A stretch of 64,000 nt of DNA from Bacillus methanolicus. Its GTDB lineage: Bacteria > Bacillota > Bacilli > Bacillales > Cytobacillaceae. The notes under the pieces are model-generated. The model was not told the DNA's origin and made no database searches. It saw only the letters and a list, made by a program, of their open reading frames with translations. Below are positions 49,973 through 59,101 of this stretch, in pieces (the stretch's first letter is position 1; every line of letters begins with the position of its first letter). The position numbers and the translations under genes were made by a program. The stretch lies in NCBI RefSeq assembly GCF_028888695.1, contig NZ_PNFF01000002.1:891001-955000 (forward strand), given 5' to 3'.

Positions 49973-51361
49973 ATGAGCAAAACACTTCCGGTTCAAAAAA
50001 ACGAATATATAGATGTTACTTTTGAAGACTTAACACATGATGGAGCAGGCGTTGCCAAAGTGGATGGATACCCGATTTTTGTACCAAAGGGACTGCCGGG
50101 CGAAAAAGCAAAAATAAAAGTCATTAAAATAAACAAAAGCTATGGCATCGGCCGGCTGATTGAGATTTATGAAAGGAGTCATTACAGGGTTGACGTGGCA
50201 AGCTCCGACGCCCACAAATACGGCGGCTGCCAGCTACAGCACATAAGCTATGAAGGCCAGCTGAAATATAAGGAAAATCAAGTCCGGCAAGTGCTCACCC
50301 GCATCGGTAAACTTGAAGATGTCAAGGTCCATCCCATTTTAGGCATGGACAACCCATGGCACTACCGAAACAAAGCGCAAGTTCCTGTTGGTGAAAAAGA
50401 CGGTAAACTCATTGCCGGCTTTTTTAAACCGCGAAGCCATGAAATCGTCGATACAAATGAAAGTTTGATTCAGCTTCCTGAAATAAATGAAGCGGTTCGG
50501 ACAGTGAAGGAAATTTGTATCGAGCTCGGAATTCCGGCTTATAATGAAGAGGCACATAAAGGTGTTCTTCGCCATATTATGGCCCGCTGCGGCAAGCAAA
50601 CAGGGGAGCTTATGGTTGTCATTATTACCAGAACAGCCGAAATCCCGCACAAAAACAAACTAGTTGAGGAAATTATCGCCCGTCTCCCGAAAGTAAAATC
50701 GATCGTCCATAACGTAAATCCTAAACGGACGAACGTCATTTTAGGTGAGAAGACAACCGTACTTTGGGGAAATGAAGTCATCTATGACTATATCGGAAAC
50801 GTGAAATTTGCCATCTCTGCCTTGTCCTTTTACCAAGTGAACCCTGACCAGACGAAAGTGCTGTATGACAAAGCTCTGGAGTATGCCGGATTGACAGGGG
50901 AGGAAACAGTCATTGATGCATACTGCGGCATCGGAACGATTTCACTGTTCCTGGCCCAAAAAGCAAAAAAAGTATTCGGCGTTGAAGTTGTGCCTGAAGC
51001 GATTGAAGATGCAAAGCGTAATGCCGAATTAAATGGAATCACCAATGCTGAATTTGCCGTCGGTGAAGCGGAAACCGTCATACCGAAATGGTATAAAGAA
51101 GGAAATCGTGCAGAAGTGCTCCTTGTCGATCCGCCCCGTAAAGGCTGCGATGAGGCGTTATTGAAAACTATTATAGACATGAAGCCGAAGAAGGTTGTTT
51201 ACGTATCATGCAACCCGGCTACACTTGCCCGTGATTTGAGGATCTTAGAGGATGGCGGATATAAGACAGTTGAAGTGCAGCCGGTGGATATGTTTCCGCA
51301 GACGACGCATGTTGAATGTTGCGCGAAGATAGTTTTAAAAGAAGAAACAGGTACTAATTGA
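49973..51361 (+). CDS. rlmCD: RlmCD, 23S rRNA (uracil-5)-methyltransferase
   Basis: RumA/TrmA family SAM-dependent enzyme; in B. subtilis YefA methylates U747 and U1939. 462 residues: TRAM domain (10-70, [20 protein letters not shown]), central domain, Rossmann-like MTase domain ([16 protein letters not shown] near 322), [10 protein letters not shown] and catalytic Cys in [13 protein letters not shown]. Odd point: the four Fe-S cysteines are largely gone. Where C-x5-C-GGC is expected there is [10 protein letters not shown] (77-86, one Cys), and the fourth position reads NESLIQ (Ser164). Start ATG 49973 after AAAGGAAG. Confidence 0.95.
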   Translation: MSKTLPVQKNEYIDVTFEDLTHDGAGVAKVDGYPIFVPKGLPGEKAKIKVIKINKSYGIGRLIEIYERSHYRVDVASSDAHKYGGCQLQHISYEGQLKYKENQVRQVLTRIGKLEDVKVHPILGMDNPWHYRNKAQVPVGEKDGKLIAGFFKPRSHEIVDTNESLIQLPEINEAVRTVKEICIELGIPAYNEEAHKGVLRHIMARCGKQTGELMVVIITRTAEIPHKNKLVEEIIARLPKVKSIVHNVNPKRTNVILGEKTTVLWGNEVIYDYIGNVKFAISALSFYQVNPDQTKVLYDKALEYAGLTGEETVIDAYCGIGTISLFLAQKAKKVFGVEVVPEAIEDAKRNAELNGITNAEFAVGEAETVIPKWYKEGNRAEVLLVDPPRKGCDEALLKTIIDMKPKKVVYVSCNPATLARDLRILEDGGYKTVEVQPVDMFPQTTHVECCAKIVLKEETGTN

Positions 51362-51424
51362 GTAAATAATTCCATTGTTGTGGAGTAAAAATCCACTGTA
51401 AATCACATAATAAATAGCGATCAT

Positions 51425-51460
51425 AAAAAGCTTGAGGAAAATTTGTCCTCAAGCTTTTTA
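51425..51460. terminator. Bidirectional terminator
   Basis: AAAAAGCTTGAGGA (51425-51438) / TCCTCAAGCTTTTT (51446-51459). Serves rlmCD on the plus strand and probably the converging gene at 51495. Confidence 0.92.
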
Positions 51461-51494
51461 TCGTTTGTCTCTATTTAATTATGAATGCGATAAA

Positions 51495-51779
51495 TTAATT
51501 TTTATAAATTTCATTGGATGAGAGCCATTCTAAAAAATGTTGATACGGATAGTATGTAGTTCCATTTAACTCAACTTTTGGTGCATTTGGACATTTTCTT
51601 AGTAGCTCATTTACCTCTTCTTTACTTAACCCTAAATAAAGATATAAATCCTTTTCTTTAATTAAAGTGGGATACCCGGAGAAACTTCCTTTTGGATTTT
51701 TAAAATTTTTCAATCCATCTCCTATGAAATAGCCCAGAGCTGCTAACCCTAAACCGACCCAAAAAGAACTTATTTCCAT
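51495..51779 (-). CDS. Membrane-anchored small protein with possible wHTH-like tail
   Basis: 94 residues from ATG 51779, after AGGGAGGTC. The N-terminal 20 residues (EISSFWVGLGLAALGYFIGD) form one span; the C-terminal half, LYLGLSKEEVNELLRKCPNA and TYYPYQHFLEWLSSN, recalls the helix-wing layout of excisionase-like domains, but this is an impression only. It marks the end of the conserved core before the IS element. No known function. Confidence 0.7.
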   Translation of the reverse strand: MEISSFWVGLGLAALGYFIGDGLKNFKNPKGSFSGYPTLIKEKDLYLYLGLSKEEVNELLRKCPNAPKVELNGTTYYPYQHFLEWLSSNEIYKN

Positions 51780-51904
51780 TCTTATGACCTCCCTCTATAT
51801 ACTTTAAAATTCTCCCGAATACTCACGTTTTCTCTAAATTTCATTAACACCTAATAGTTGATCCACCGAAAATCATGGTTATAAATTGAATTTATTTAAA
51901 TTTC

Positions 51905-52203
51905 TTACAGATGGGGGGCCATCCTACCAACCAAACTGGTATTGTTTGGTAATAACAGTTATGACCGTGCGCAAAATCTCCACTCATCTCACGGTCGCTA
52001 ACCCTCCCATGTATCACCGGATTGGGATCCATACATTCCTTCGTCCTGCGTATCCATGAGGTGGAGGTCGGATAAGCTCCTCAGCTGGGTCATAAGCCCG
52101 TATGGTAAAAATAAACTCCGACTCGGCACTATTGGTGTTTGTCTTTAGAAATACTTGAAGTATTCGATAGTAATTTGATTAACAAATTGGTTAATAAATC
52201 GGT
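51905..52203 (-). ncRNA. Candidate bridge RNA region of the IS110 element
   Basis: No open frame. Stems visible: ACCAAAC (51930-51936) / GTTTGGT (51944-51950) and GACCGTG (51963-51969) / CACGGTC (51990-51996); the rest is G/C-richer than the surroundings. IS110/IS1111 elements are known to make a bridge RNA from their noncoding end that pairs with target and donor DNA; this is the only place in the element for it. Limits and loops are not determined. Confidence 0.5.
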
Positions 52204-53484
52204 TTAAGCAACTTGTAATGTAATTTGAGGCAAGCCTTGCAATAATTTTGAACCATCAAATTCACACTGTTTTTGACCAATGACAAATAAGACACGTAAT
52301 AGCTTACAACACAAAGCGATGAGAGACTGTTGCTTTTTTAAAGGCCTTTCAGATCGTTTTGTATAGTATTGATGTAAAGCTTTAAAAGTTGGATTATGGG
52401 CAACGAGTGGCCGAATCGCTAGGTACAGAGCTTTACGCAGCCTGCTTCGTCCCCGTTTCGTTATTCTGGTTTGTCCTTTAAATTTTCCAGAACTATGCTC
52501 ACGTAATGAAAGGCCTGCCAGATTAACTAATTGCTGAGGGTGACTGTACTTTGTGAGATCACCCACTTCAGCGAAGAATAGAGCGACTGTTGTAACACCT
52601 AACCCAGAAATATTCATCATTTGCTTAGCACCTGGGATCGTTTCTACAAGAGCTTCTAGCTCCTGATCCAACTCTTCCAACTGCGTTTGATAAAGCTCAT
52701 ATTGGTCAATCAGATATTCCATTTCACGTTTGGCAAACTGAATCCCGATTTGAATTCCAATGCTCTTTTTGGCCGTTTCCACTAGTTTCGTTGCTCGCTT
52801 CATTCCAACTCCTCGTTGTACAAATGGCTTCCACTTTGAGAGAATCTCTTCAGGTGTCATTTCTTTAATTTGAGAAGGAAATGGAAACAGTTTTAGCGTG
52901 CAAAGAGCTGCTTTTCCTTCCCAATCCCCGAAAACATCGAAAAACTCCGGAAAATAACGTTGAATCAAATTTTGAATACGTCCTTCTGTGATGGCAAGCT
53001 GTTGAGTGAGCTGATCTCTTATTTTGACGCCTTCTCTTAGTTCCGCGTAAATGCCGTCTAAGAGATTTGGTACGGAGTATCGGCCGTCTTTAATCAGCTG
53101 TGCAATCACTCTGGCGTCTTTTGTATCGTTTTTTGTTGGAGAGTTGTCATCAAGCTCTTTGCTTTTCTTTACATGCATCGGATTGACTAGCACAAAGTCA
53201 TAGCCCTTTGCGGTAAGGAAATAAGCGAGATTTAACCAGTAGGGCCCGGTTGGTTCAACCCCAAAAATCACATGGTTCTTATCATTTTCTTTTTGGTGTC
53301 GATTCACCCAATCTAAAAGCATTTGGAAACCATGTATGCGATTTTCAAAGATCAAGCGTTTTCCAAATTCAATTCCTCGATCGTCTTGTGCCCGTGCCAC
53401 GTGTTTGTCTTTGGCAATATCAATGCCGATTATTAATGTTGATGGTGTGATTTGCGAGATTTTTCGATTTTGAGTATAATTCAT
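52204..53484 (-). CDS. IS110-family transposase (DEDD)
   Basis: 426 residues. N-terminal RuvC-like DEDD domain: Asp in IIGIDIAKDKH (about 18-28), Glu in GVEPTGPYW, two Asp in TKNDTKDARVIAQL. Long coiled-coil middle, then the Tnp domain (IS116/IS110/IS902) with ISGLGVTTVALFFAEVGD and the catalytic Ser region LREHSSGKF. Start ATG 53484 after AAGGAGGAC. The gene appears intact, so the element could be active. Confidence 0.96.
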   Translation of the reverse strand: MNYTQNRKISQITPSTLIIGIDIAKDKHVARAQDDRGIEFGKRLIFENRIHGFQMLLDWVNRHQKENDKNHVIFGVEPTGPYWLNLAYFLTAKGYDFVLVNPMHVKKSKELDDNSPTKNDTKDARVIAQLIKDGRYSVPNLLDGIYAELREGVKIRDQLTQQLAITEGRIQNLIQRYFPEFFDVFGDWEGKAALCTLKLFPFPSQIKEMTPEEILSKWKPFVQRGVGMKRATKLVETAKKSIGIQIGIQFAKREMEYLIDQYELYQTQLEELDQELEALVETIPGAKQMMNISGLGVTTVALFFAEVGDLTKYSHPQQLVNLAGLSLREHSSGKFKGQTRITKRGRSRLRKALYLAIRPLVAHNPTFKALHQYYTKRSERPLKKQQSLIALCCKLLRVLFVIGQKQCEFDGSKLLQGLPQITLQVA

Positions 53485-53560
53485 TATTGAGTCCTCCTTG
53501 GTAACTTATTAATTCGGGGTCAATGCATTGACACCCTGTACTATACCAAGAGGGCTCTTT

Positions 53561-54034
53561 TTGTTTCAAACCTCAAATTTCTTCATTACAGGAATGCTCC
53601 TTATCTTAATAATACGGATCTATAATTATCATAGTTTCAGAAATTTATTATAATTTAGAATCTCCCAACGTTCGTCATGAAACTTCAAAACATATCCCGA
53701 TGTTTACACGGAAAAGGACATTCTTCATTACAAATTGACAGATAAAACGAAAGTCTAATACATCGGAAAACATAATCACATCTTTGGAAGAGTTACCGTA
53801 ATTTCTTGCCCTGCTAGGTAAGAAAGTGTTCATTTCTACTTGGCGGTTACATCATATCGTCAGCTAACAGATTGATGTATCTTCTTTTAAGATTTTTTAA
53901 TACATCAATCTGTTTATTTATTTTATCAATTTTCTTTTGGTAGCCACTTTTCAATAAAAAATCCGCAGAATTACATAGCCTAGCGATAGCTAACGGCTAG
54001 GTAACTTCAGCGGATCTCGCTTTTTCGGTTTACA
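53561..54034. other. Noncoding flank with two hairpins
   Basis: No gene found. One perfect 14-bp inverted repeat at 53867-53880 / 53900-53913 (ACAGATTGATGTAT) followed by TTTATTTATTTT, terminator-like. A second structure, 53960-54025, has outer arms ATCCGC..GCGGAT and inner AGCCTAG / CTAGGT, followed by CTCGCTTTTT. It begins where the recombinase relic stops. Confidence 0.55.
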
Positions 54035-54360
54035 CTATTCGTTTTTACTGCTCTTTTTTATATTGGATTGTTTTCTAGCCTTGATTAACTGACTTAACCT
54101 TTTGGATTCATGTTCATTTAACCAAATGTAAACACTTAATTTTGTAATTTCATCGTGAAAGGTATCAATTGTTTTGTCTACAGTAACGATATGGACTACT
54201 TTCTTCATTTTACAAAGGTAAATTAGTTCCCTCGATAATTCACTATTTCTTAAAATTCTAGAAAAATTAGTAGCAACATTAACTCAGTATAAACAGAATC
54301 AAGTTGCCAATCCTTCTCAGAAATAAAGGCTTTAATCATTTCTTTTAATAGGGTTTGAAG
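54035..54360 (-). pseudogene. Serine recombinase (resolvase) N-terminal relic
   Basis: On the minus strand, LKEMIKAFISEKDWQLDSVY, then after one frameshift near 54285 NVATNFSRILRNSELSRELI, VVHIVTVDKTIDTFHDE and YIWLNEHESKRLSQLIKARK, stopping at TAG 54035. Order and spacing match the catalytic domain of large serine recombinases (Q..IKEF..KKNW, RFSRN.EL..L, D..IDT.., Y.W..E.ES..IS.RIK). Start, active-site serine and the C-terminal part are missing. B. subtilis has recombinase genes yefB/yefC right after yefA, so this may be the remains of the island's integrase. Confidence 0.6.
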
Positions 54361-54411
54361 AACTTTTTTAAAAAAATATATTTATGATTCACATTAAGAT
54401 TTGAATTGTTG

Positions 54412-54428
54412 CTAATATAGCATATTAG
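54412..54428. promoter_or_regulatory. Inverted repeat upstream of the defence operon
   Basis: CTAATAT-AGC-ATATTAG, a 7-3-7 inverted repeat 38 nt before the candidate -10. Could be an operator; unproven. Confidence 0.4.
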
Positions 54429-54462
54429 TTATTTAATGGAAATAGATAGCAATATTTTTTAA

Positions 54463-54471
54463 TGGTAAAAT
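54463..54471 (+). promoter_or_regulatory. Extended -10 of the defence operon
   Basis: TGGTAAAAT (TG at 54463, TAAAAT 54466-54471), 64 nt before the helicase start. No good -35. Confidence 0.4.
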
Positions 54472-54534
54472 AGAACCAAAATTATTAACGGAAAATAGTA
54501 TTACATAAGAAGATTTGTGATGTGGGGGGGTAAA

Positions 54535-57396
54535 ATGAGTACTTATTATCATAGCCAGTATTATGCATATGAATTAACAAAACAAAACTCATCTTCTTCA
54601 ATTGGAAGACTAAGCCAATCATTAATAAATGCAACAGTTGATTTAAATCCCCATCAAGTTGAAGCGGCATTATTTGCTTTTCGCGCACCATTGGAAAGAG
54701 GGGCTTTATTGGCCGATGAAGTTGGGTTAGGGAAAACAATTGAAGCGGGATTAATAGTTAGCCAATTGTGGGCAGAAAGAAAAAGAAATATTTTAATTAT
54801 AGTACCGCCTCCATTACGCAAACAATGGAGTCAAGAATTAATGGATAAATTTTACATACCTTCTATTATTCTAGAAAATAAAAATTTCAAAGAGATGCAA
54901 TCTACTGGAGTAATAAATCCATTTTATCATCAAGATTTAGTAGTAATAACGTCTTTTCAGTTTGCAAAGAATAAGGCTAGTGAAATAAGAAGAGTAAATT
55001 GGGATTTAATTATTATTGATGAGGCACACCGTTTAAGAAATGTTTATAAGAAGTCTAATAAAATAGGTCGGGCATTACGTTCAGCAACGGAAGGGTTTCC
55101 TAAATTATTATTGACCGCAACACCATTACAAAACTCATTAATGGAATTGTACGGACTAATTAGTTTTATTGATCCACATATCTTTGGAGATGAAACTTCT
55201 TTCAGAAAGCAATTCTCACGTGGATCAAGAGAAATGTCACAAGCTGACTTTATTGATTTAAAACAACGTATAAGTCCCGTTACTCACAGAACTTTAAGAA
55301 GGCAGGTAACGGAATATGTAAAATACACTAAACGTATTCCAATGACACAAAAGTTTATGCCAACAGAAGCAGAATGGGAATTATACGAAAAAGTATCTTC
55401 ATATTTGCAAAGAGATTTATTATTTGCTTTACCAAAAAGTCAGCGATCATTAATGACATTGGTAATTCGTAAAATACTGGCTTCTTCATCTTTTGCTTTA
55501 GCTGATACACTTCATTCCCTTATTAAAAGATTAGATGATCTTTTAATTGAGGAAAAACAAGAAGATCAAGGGAATAATCAAGAAATTTATGAAGATATTG
55601 ATGAATTTAATGATACCTTGGAAGAATGGAATGAAGAGAATGAAACAATTGAATTTAATGAGTTAACTGATGAAGAGATTAAAAAGTTAATTTTATCAGA
55701 AAAAAGAGAATTAGAATCCTATTATGAAGCTGCGAAGTCAATTACGAATAATGCAAAGGGAGAAGCCTTACTCCTTGCTCTTGAAAAAGGCTTCCAAAAA
55801 ATGAAAGACTTGGGAGCGAATGATAAAGCCGTAATATTTACAGAGTCAAGAAGAACTCAATTATATTTAAAAGAAATGCTTGAGGACCAAGGATATAGTG
55901 TTGTTATGTTTAACGGTCAGAATTCGGATCCAGAAGCTAAAAGGATTTACGAATGGTGGCTGGAAAAACATCAAAATGATGATAAGATTACAGGTTCAAA
56001 GACCGCTGACATGAGAGCGGCGTTGGTTGAATATTTCCGCGAACATGCTGAAATCATGATCGCAACTGAATCTGCTTCAGAAGGAATAAATCTTCAATTT
56101 TGTAGTTTAGTAGTAAATTATGATTTGCCTTGGAACCCTCAAAGAATTGAACAAAGAATAGGAAGATGTCATCGCTATGGGCAAAAATATGATGTTGTTG
56201 TAATAAATTTCTTAAATCAAAAAAATGCTGCAGATCAAAGGGTATATGAATTACTATCAGAGAAGTTCAAGCTTTTTGAAGGATTATTTGGTTCATCTGA
56301 TGAAGTATTGGGTTCATTAGAGTCGGGTGTTGATTTTGAGAAAAGAATTCAAGAAATCTATCAAACATGTAGAACTGCAGAAGAGATTGATAATGCGTTT
56401 ACTAGATTGCAAGAAGAATTAGATGAACAGATCCGAAATAAAATGAAAGAAACACGGATAAGTTTAATGGAAAATTTTGACGATGAAGTCAGAGAAAAAT
56501 TAAGGGATAATTATGAACAGACTAACCTACAGTTGAACAGACTGGAAAGATTTTTATGGAATCTCTCAAAAATAGAAGGTGAAAGAGAAGCTTTCTTTGA
56601 TGACAATTCACTTAGCTTTATAAAAGATAATAAAAAATATCAATTAATGTCTCATTTAAAGAAGGGACAAAATAATGAAAATGTTGTTCATTATCGATTA
56701 TCACATCCTTTAGCGGAAAAATGGGTCGGAAAAGCAAAAAGCAGAATTTTAATACCTAAAGAACTCACCTTCAGGTATTGCGATTATGAAGGGAAAATTA
56801 GTGTTATCGAATCAATGGTAGGAACGGAAGGTTGGCTTTCATTGGATTTGTTAAATGTAGAATCTGTTGAAGTTGAACAGCATCTAATATTTTCAGCAGT
56901 AGATAGTAATGGAAACCAACTTGATCAAGATATTTGTGAGAAATTATTCTTATTACCGGCTGTTGAACATGAAGAAATTGAAATTCCTACTTCGATTAAT
57001 AATACACTTCAATATATTAGAGAATGCCAAGAAGAAGCAGTATTAAACAGTATAATGGAACGTACGGCGGAATACATGGATTCCGAACTAGAAAAATTAG
57101 ATAGATGGGCAAAAGATTTAAAATTAAAGCTTGAAGTGGAAATTGATGAACTTTCTGTTGAAATTGATTATCTGAAAAAGGAATCCAAAACCATTCGTAA
57201 TTTACAAGAAAAACTTGAAATGAATAAAAAAATTAAAGAACTCGAAAAGAAACGAAATGATATGAGACGAAATTTATATGATCAACAGGATCAAATTGAT
57301 GAACAAAAAGATAAATTATTTGAACAAATTGAAGCAAAGCTGCAACAAAAAGTTACGAAACAGCATTTGTTTTCATTGAAGTGGAGAATTGTTTAG
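54535..57396 (+). CDS. SNF2/RapA-like helicase of a defence operon
   Basis: Superfamily 2 DNA translocase, 953 residues from ATG 54535 (SD GGGGGGG; the ATG at 54517 precedes it). Walker A DEVGLGKT (61-68), DEAH (162-165), LLLTATP (191-197), helicase C with TESASEGINLQF and RIEQRIGRCHRYGQ. The C-terminal 100 residues are a long Lys/Glu coiled coil. The DEVGLGKTIEAG loop is shared with RapA and with DrmD of DISARM. It precedes methyltransferase and restriction genes by 16 nt and is AT-rich like them, so it probably acts with them. No nuclease domain seen. Confidence 0.9.
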   Translation: MSTYYHSQYYAYELTKQNSSSSIGRLSQSLINATVDLNPHQVEAALFAFRAPLERGALLADEVGLGKTIEAGLIVSQLWAERKRNILIIVPPPLRKQWSQELMDKFYIPSIILENKNFKEMQSTGVINPFYHQDLVVITSFQFAKNKASEIRRVNWDLIIIDEAHRLRNVYKKSNKIGRALRSATEGFPKLLLTATPLQNSLMELYGLISFIDPHIFGDETSFRKQFSRGSREMSQADFIDLKQRISPVTHRTLRRQVTEYVKYTKRIPMTQKFMPTEAEWELYEKVSSYLQRDLLFALPKSQRSLMTLVIRKILASSSFALADTLHSLIKRLDDLLIEEKQEDQGNNQEIYEDIDEFNDTLEEWNEENETIEFNELTDEEIKKLILSEKRELESYYEAAKSITNNAKGEALLLALEKGFQKMKDLGANDKAVIFTESRRTQLYLKEMLEDQGYSVVMFNGQNSDPEAKRIYEWWLEKHQNDDKITGSKTADMRAALVEYFREHAEIMIATESASEGINLQFCSLVVNYDLPWNPQRIEQRIGRCHRYGQKYDVVVINFLNQKNAADQRVYELLSEKFKLFEGLFGSSDEVLGSLESGVDFEKRIQEIYQTCRTAEEIDNAFTRLQEELDEQIRNKMKETRISLMENFDDEVREKLRDNYEQTNLQLNRLERFLWNLSKIEGEREAFFDDNSLSFIKDNKKYQLMSHLKKGQNNENVVHYRLSHPLAEKWVGKAKSRILIPKELTFRYCDYEGKISVIESMVGTEGWLSLDLLNVESVEVEQHLIFSAVDSNGNQLDQDICEKLFLLPAVEHEEIEIPTSINNTLQYIRECQEEAVLNSIMERTAEYMDSELEKLDRWAKDLKLKLEVEIDELSVEIDYLKKESKTIRNLQEKLEMNKKIKELEKKRNDMRRNLYDQQDQIDEQKDKLFEQIEAKLQQKVTKQHLFSLKWRIV

Positions 57397-57412
57397 GAGA
57401 GGTGTTAAAGTC

Positions 57413-59101
57413 TTGAGTAAAAATAGGCTTGAACTAACATGGATTGGAAAAGATGAAAAATTAAATTTGGAACCGAGAATCTTGATAGAGGATCGTGAAT
57501 ATTCATATCATGCAGAAAAAAAATATAGTGAAGATGAAATATTTGATAATAGATTAATTTTTGGTGATAATCTCCTTGCATTGAAGGCACTTGAGGAAGA
57601 GTTTACAAATAAAATTAAGTGTATTTATATTGATCCTCCGTATAATACAGGAAATGCTTTTGAGCATTACGATGATGGATTAGAACATTCTATTTGGTTA
57701 AATATGATGAAACCAAGATTAAATATATTAAGGACCTTATTGAAAGATGATGGTGCAATATTTATTCAAATAAATGATGAAGAAATGGCTTATTTAAAAG
57801 TATTATGTGATGAAATATTTGGAAGACGAAATTTTATTACAAGTATATGTGTTAAAATGTCCCATCTAAGTGGTGTTAAAATGAGTCACATAGATAAGAA
57901 ACCACCAAAAATAAAGGAATTTATTTTAATTTACGCTAAAGATAAAGAAAAGGTTAGATTTAATCCTATTTACGAAAAAGATGACTGGTTTAATGTTTTT
58001 GATCGTTATAAAAGTTTCTTAGTGAAGGATGAGAGTGATCCAGATGATATATCTAAATGGAAGGTGATTCCACTAAGAGAAGCTGCTATTAATAATAACA
58101 TTAATCCAAATAATAAAGAAGAATATGAAGAATTTTGTATTAATAATGCAGACCGTATATTTAGGACTGCTCGAAATCGTAGTAAACAGTTTGAAGAATT
58201 ACCTAATGATGATGTTTTTCGTGAAATTGTTACCCCAAGTGGAATGAAAAAATTAGTTTATAAAAAAGAAGAAGTATTATTTTGTATCGATAAAATGAAA
58301 GAAATTGATGGGAAACTTTCACCAGTTAAGCCATTGGGGGATATTTGGCTTGATATTGGAATTAATAATTTGCATAATGAAGGATCTGTAGATTTTAGAA
58401 ATGGAAAAAAACCAGAAAAATTGATTAGGCGTATAATCGAAATGGTAACAGATAAGGGAGATTGGGTATTAGATTCATTTGCCGGTTCAGGTACAACAGG
58501 TGCTGTAGCTCATAAATTGAGAAGAAAATGGATAATGATTGAATTAGGTGAACATTGCTATACACATATAATTCCTCGGTTAAAAAATGTTATAGATGGT
58601 AGTGATCAAGCTGGTATTAGTTCTGCTGTAGGCTGGAAAGGAGGAGGAGGATTTAGATTTTATAAGTTAGCTCCTAGTCTTTTGGAAAAAGATAAGTATG
58701 GTAATTGGGTTATTAGCAAACAATATAATGCTGAAATGTTGTCAGAGGCTATGTGTAAACTTGAGGGATTTAAATATAACCCGGATAAAAGCGTTTATTG
58801 GAAGCATGGTCAGTCAACAGAAAATGATTATATCTATGTAACAACTCAATTTGTTAATCAGCAGTTAGCAGCAGATATTGCTGATCAAATGAAAGAAGAT
58901 GAAACATTATTAATTTGCTGTAAAGCATTTAATGTAAACCAAGAAGACTTTCCAAATATTACATTTAAAAAAATACCTCAGTCTGTATTAAAAAAATGTG
59001 AATTTGGTAGGGATGATTATAGCTTGAACGTTCAAAATCTTCCTATGATGGAAAAGGAACCAGAGCAGATGGAATTGTTTGATGAGGGGGATGTGGAATG
59101 A
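57413..59101 (+). CDS. Type III-like adenine-specific DNA methyltransferase (Mod)
   Basis: Methylates N6 of adenine in a specific site, marking self DNA. 562 residues from TTG 57413 (SD GGAGAGG). Beta-class order: catalytic DPPYNTG at 74-80, then the variable target-recognition region (about 130-300), then the SAM motif DSFAGSGTTGAVAHKL (about 354-369). The IYIDPPYNTGNAFEHYDD string is typical of Mod proteins. Overlaps the restriction gene by ATGA. Site cannot be read from sequence. Confidence 0.93.
   Translation: MSKNRLELTWIGKDEKLNLEPRILIEDREYSYHAEKKYSEDEIFDNRLIFGDNLLALKALEEEFTNKIKCIYIDPPYNTGNAFEHYDDGLEHSIWLNMMKPRLNILRTLLKDDGAIFIQINDEEMAYLKVLCDEIFGRRNFITSICVKMSHLSGVKMSHIDKKPPKIKEFILIYAKDKEKVRFNPIYEKDDWFNVFDRYKSFLVKDESDPDDISKWKVIPLREAAINNNINPNNKEEYEEFCINNADRIFRTARNRSKQFEELPNDDVFREIVTPSGMKKLVYKKEEVLFCIDKMKEIDGKLSPVKPLGDIWLDIGINNLHNEGSVDFRNGKKPEKLIRRIIEMVTDKGDWVLDSFAGSGTTGAVAHKLRRKWIMIELGEHCYTHIIPRLKNVIDGSDQAGISSAVGWKGGGGFRFYKLAPSLLEKDKYGNWVISKQYNAEMLSEAMCKLEGFKYNPDKSVYWKHGQSTENDYIYVTTQFVNQQLAADIADQMKEDETLLICCKAFNVNQEDFPNITFKKIPQSVLKKCEFGRDDYSLNVQNLPMMEKEPEQMELFDEGDVE

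Larger units (their letters stand above)
51905..53560 (-). mobile_element. IS110-family insertion sequence (ends approximate)
   Basis: Consists of the DEDD transposase gene, about 75 nt upstream of it and about 300 nt of structured noncoding DNA downstream. IS110 elements lack clear terminal inverted repeats and target duplications, so I could not fix the ends; the limits given are where structured sequence starts and stops by eye. A long noncoding stretch downstream of the transposase is the layout of the IS1111 group. Confidence 0.75.
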
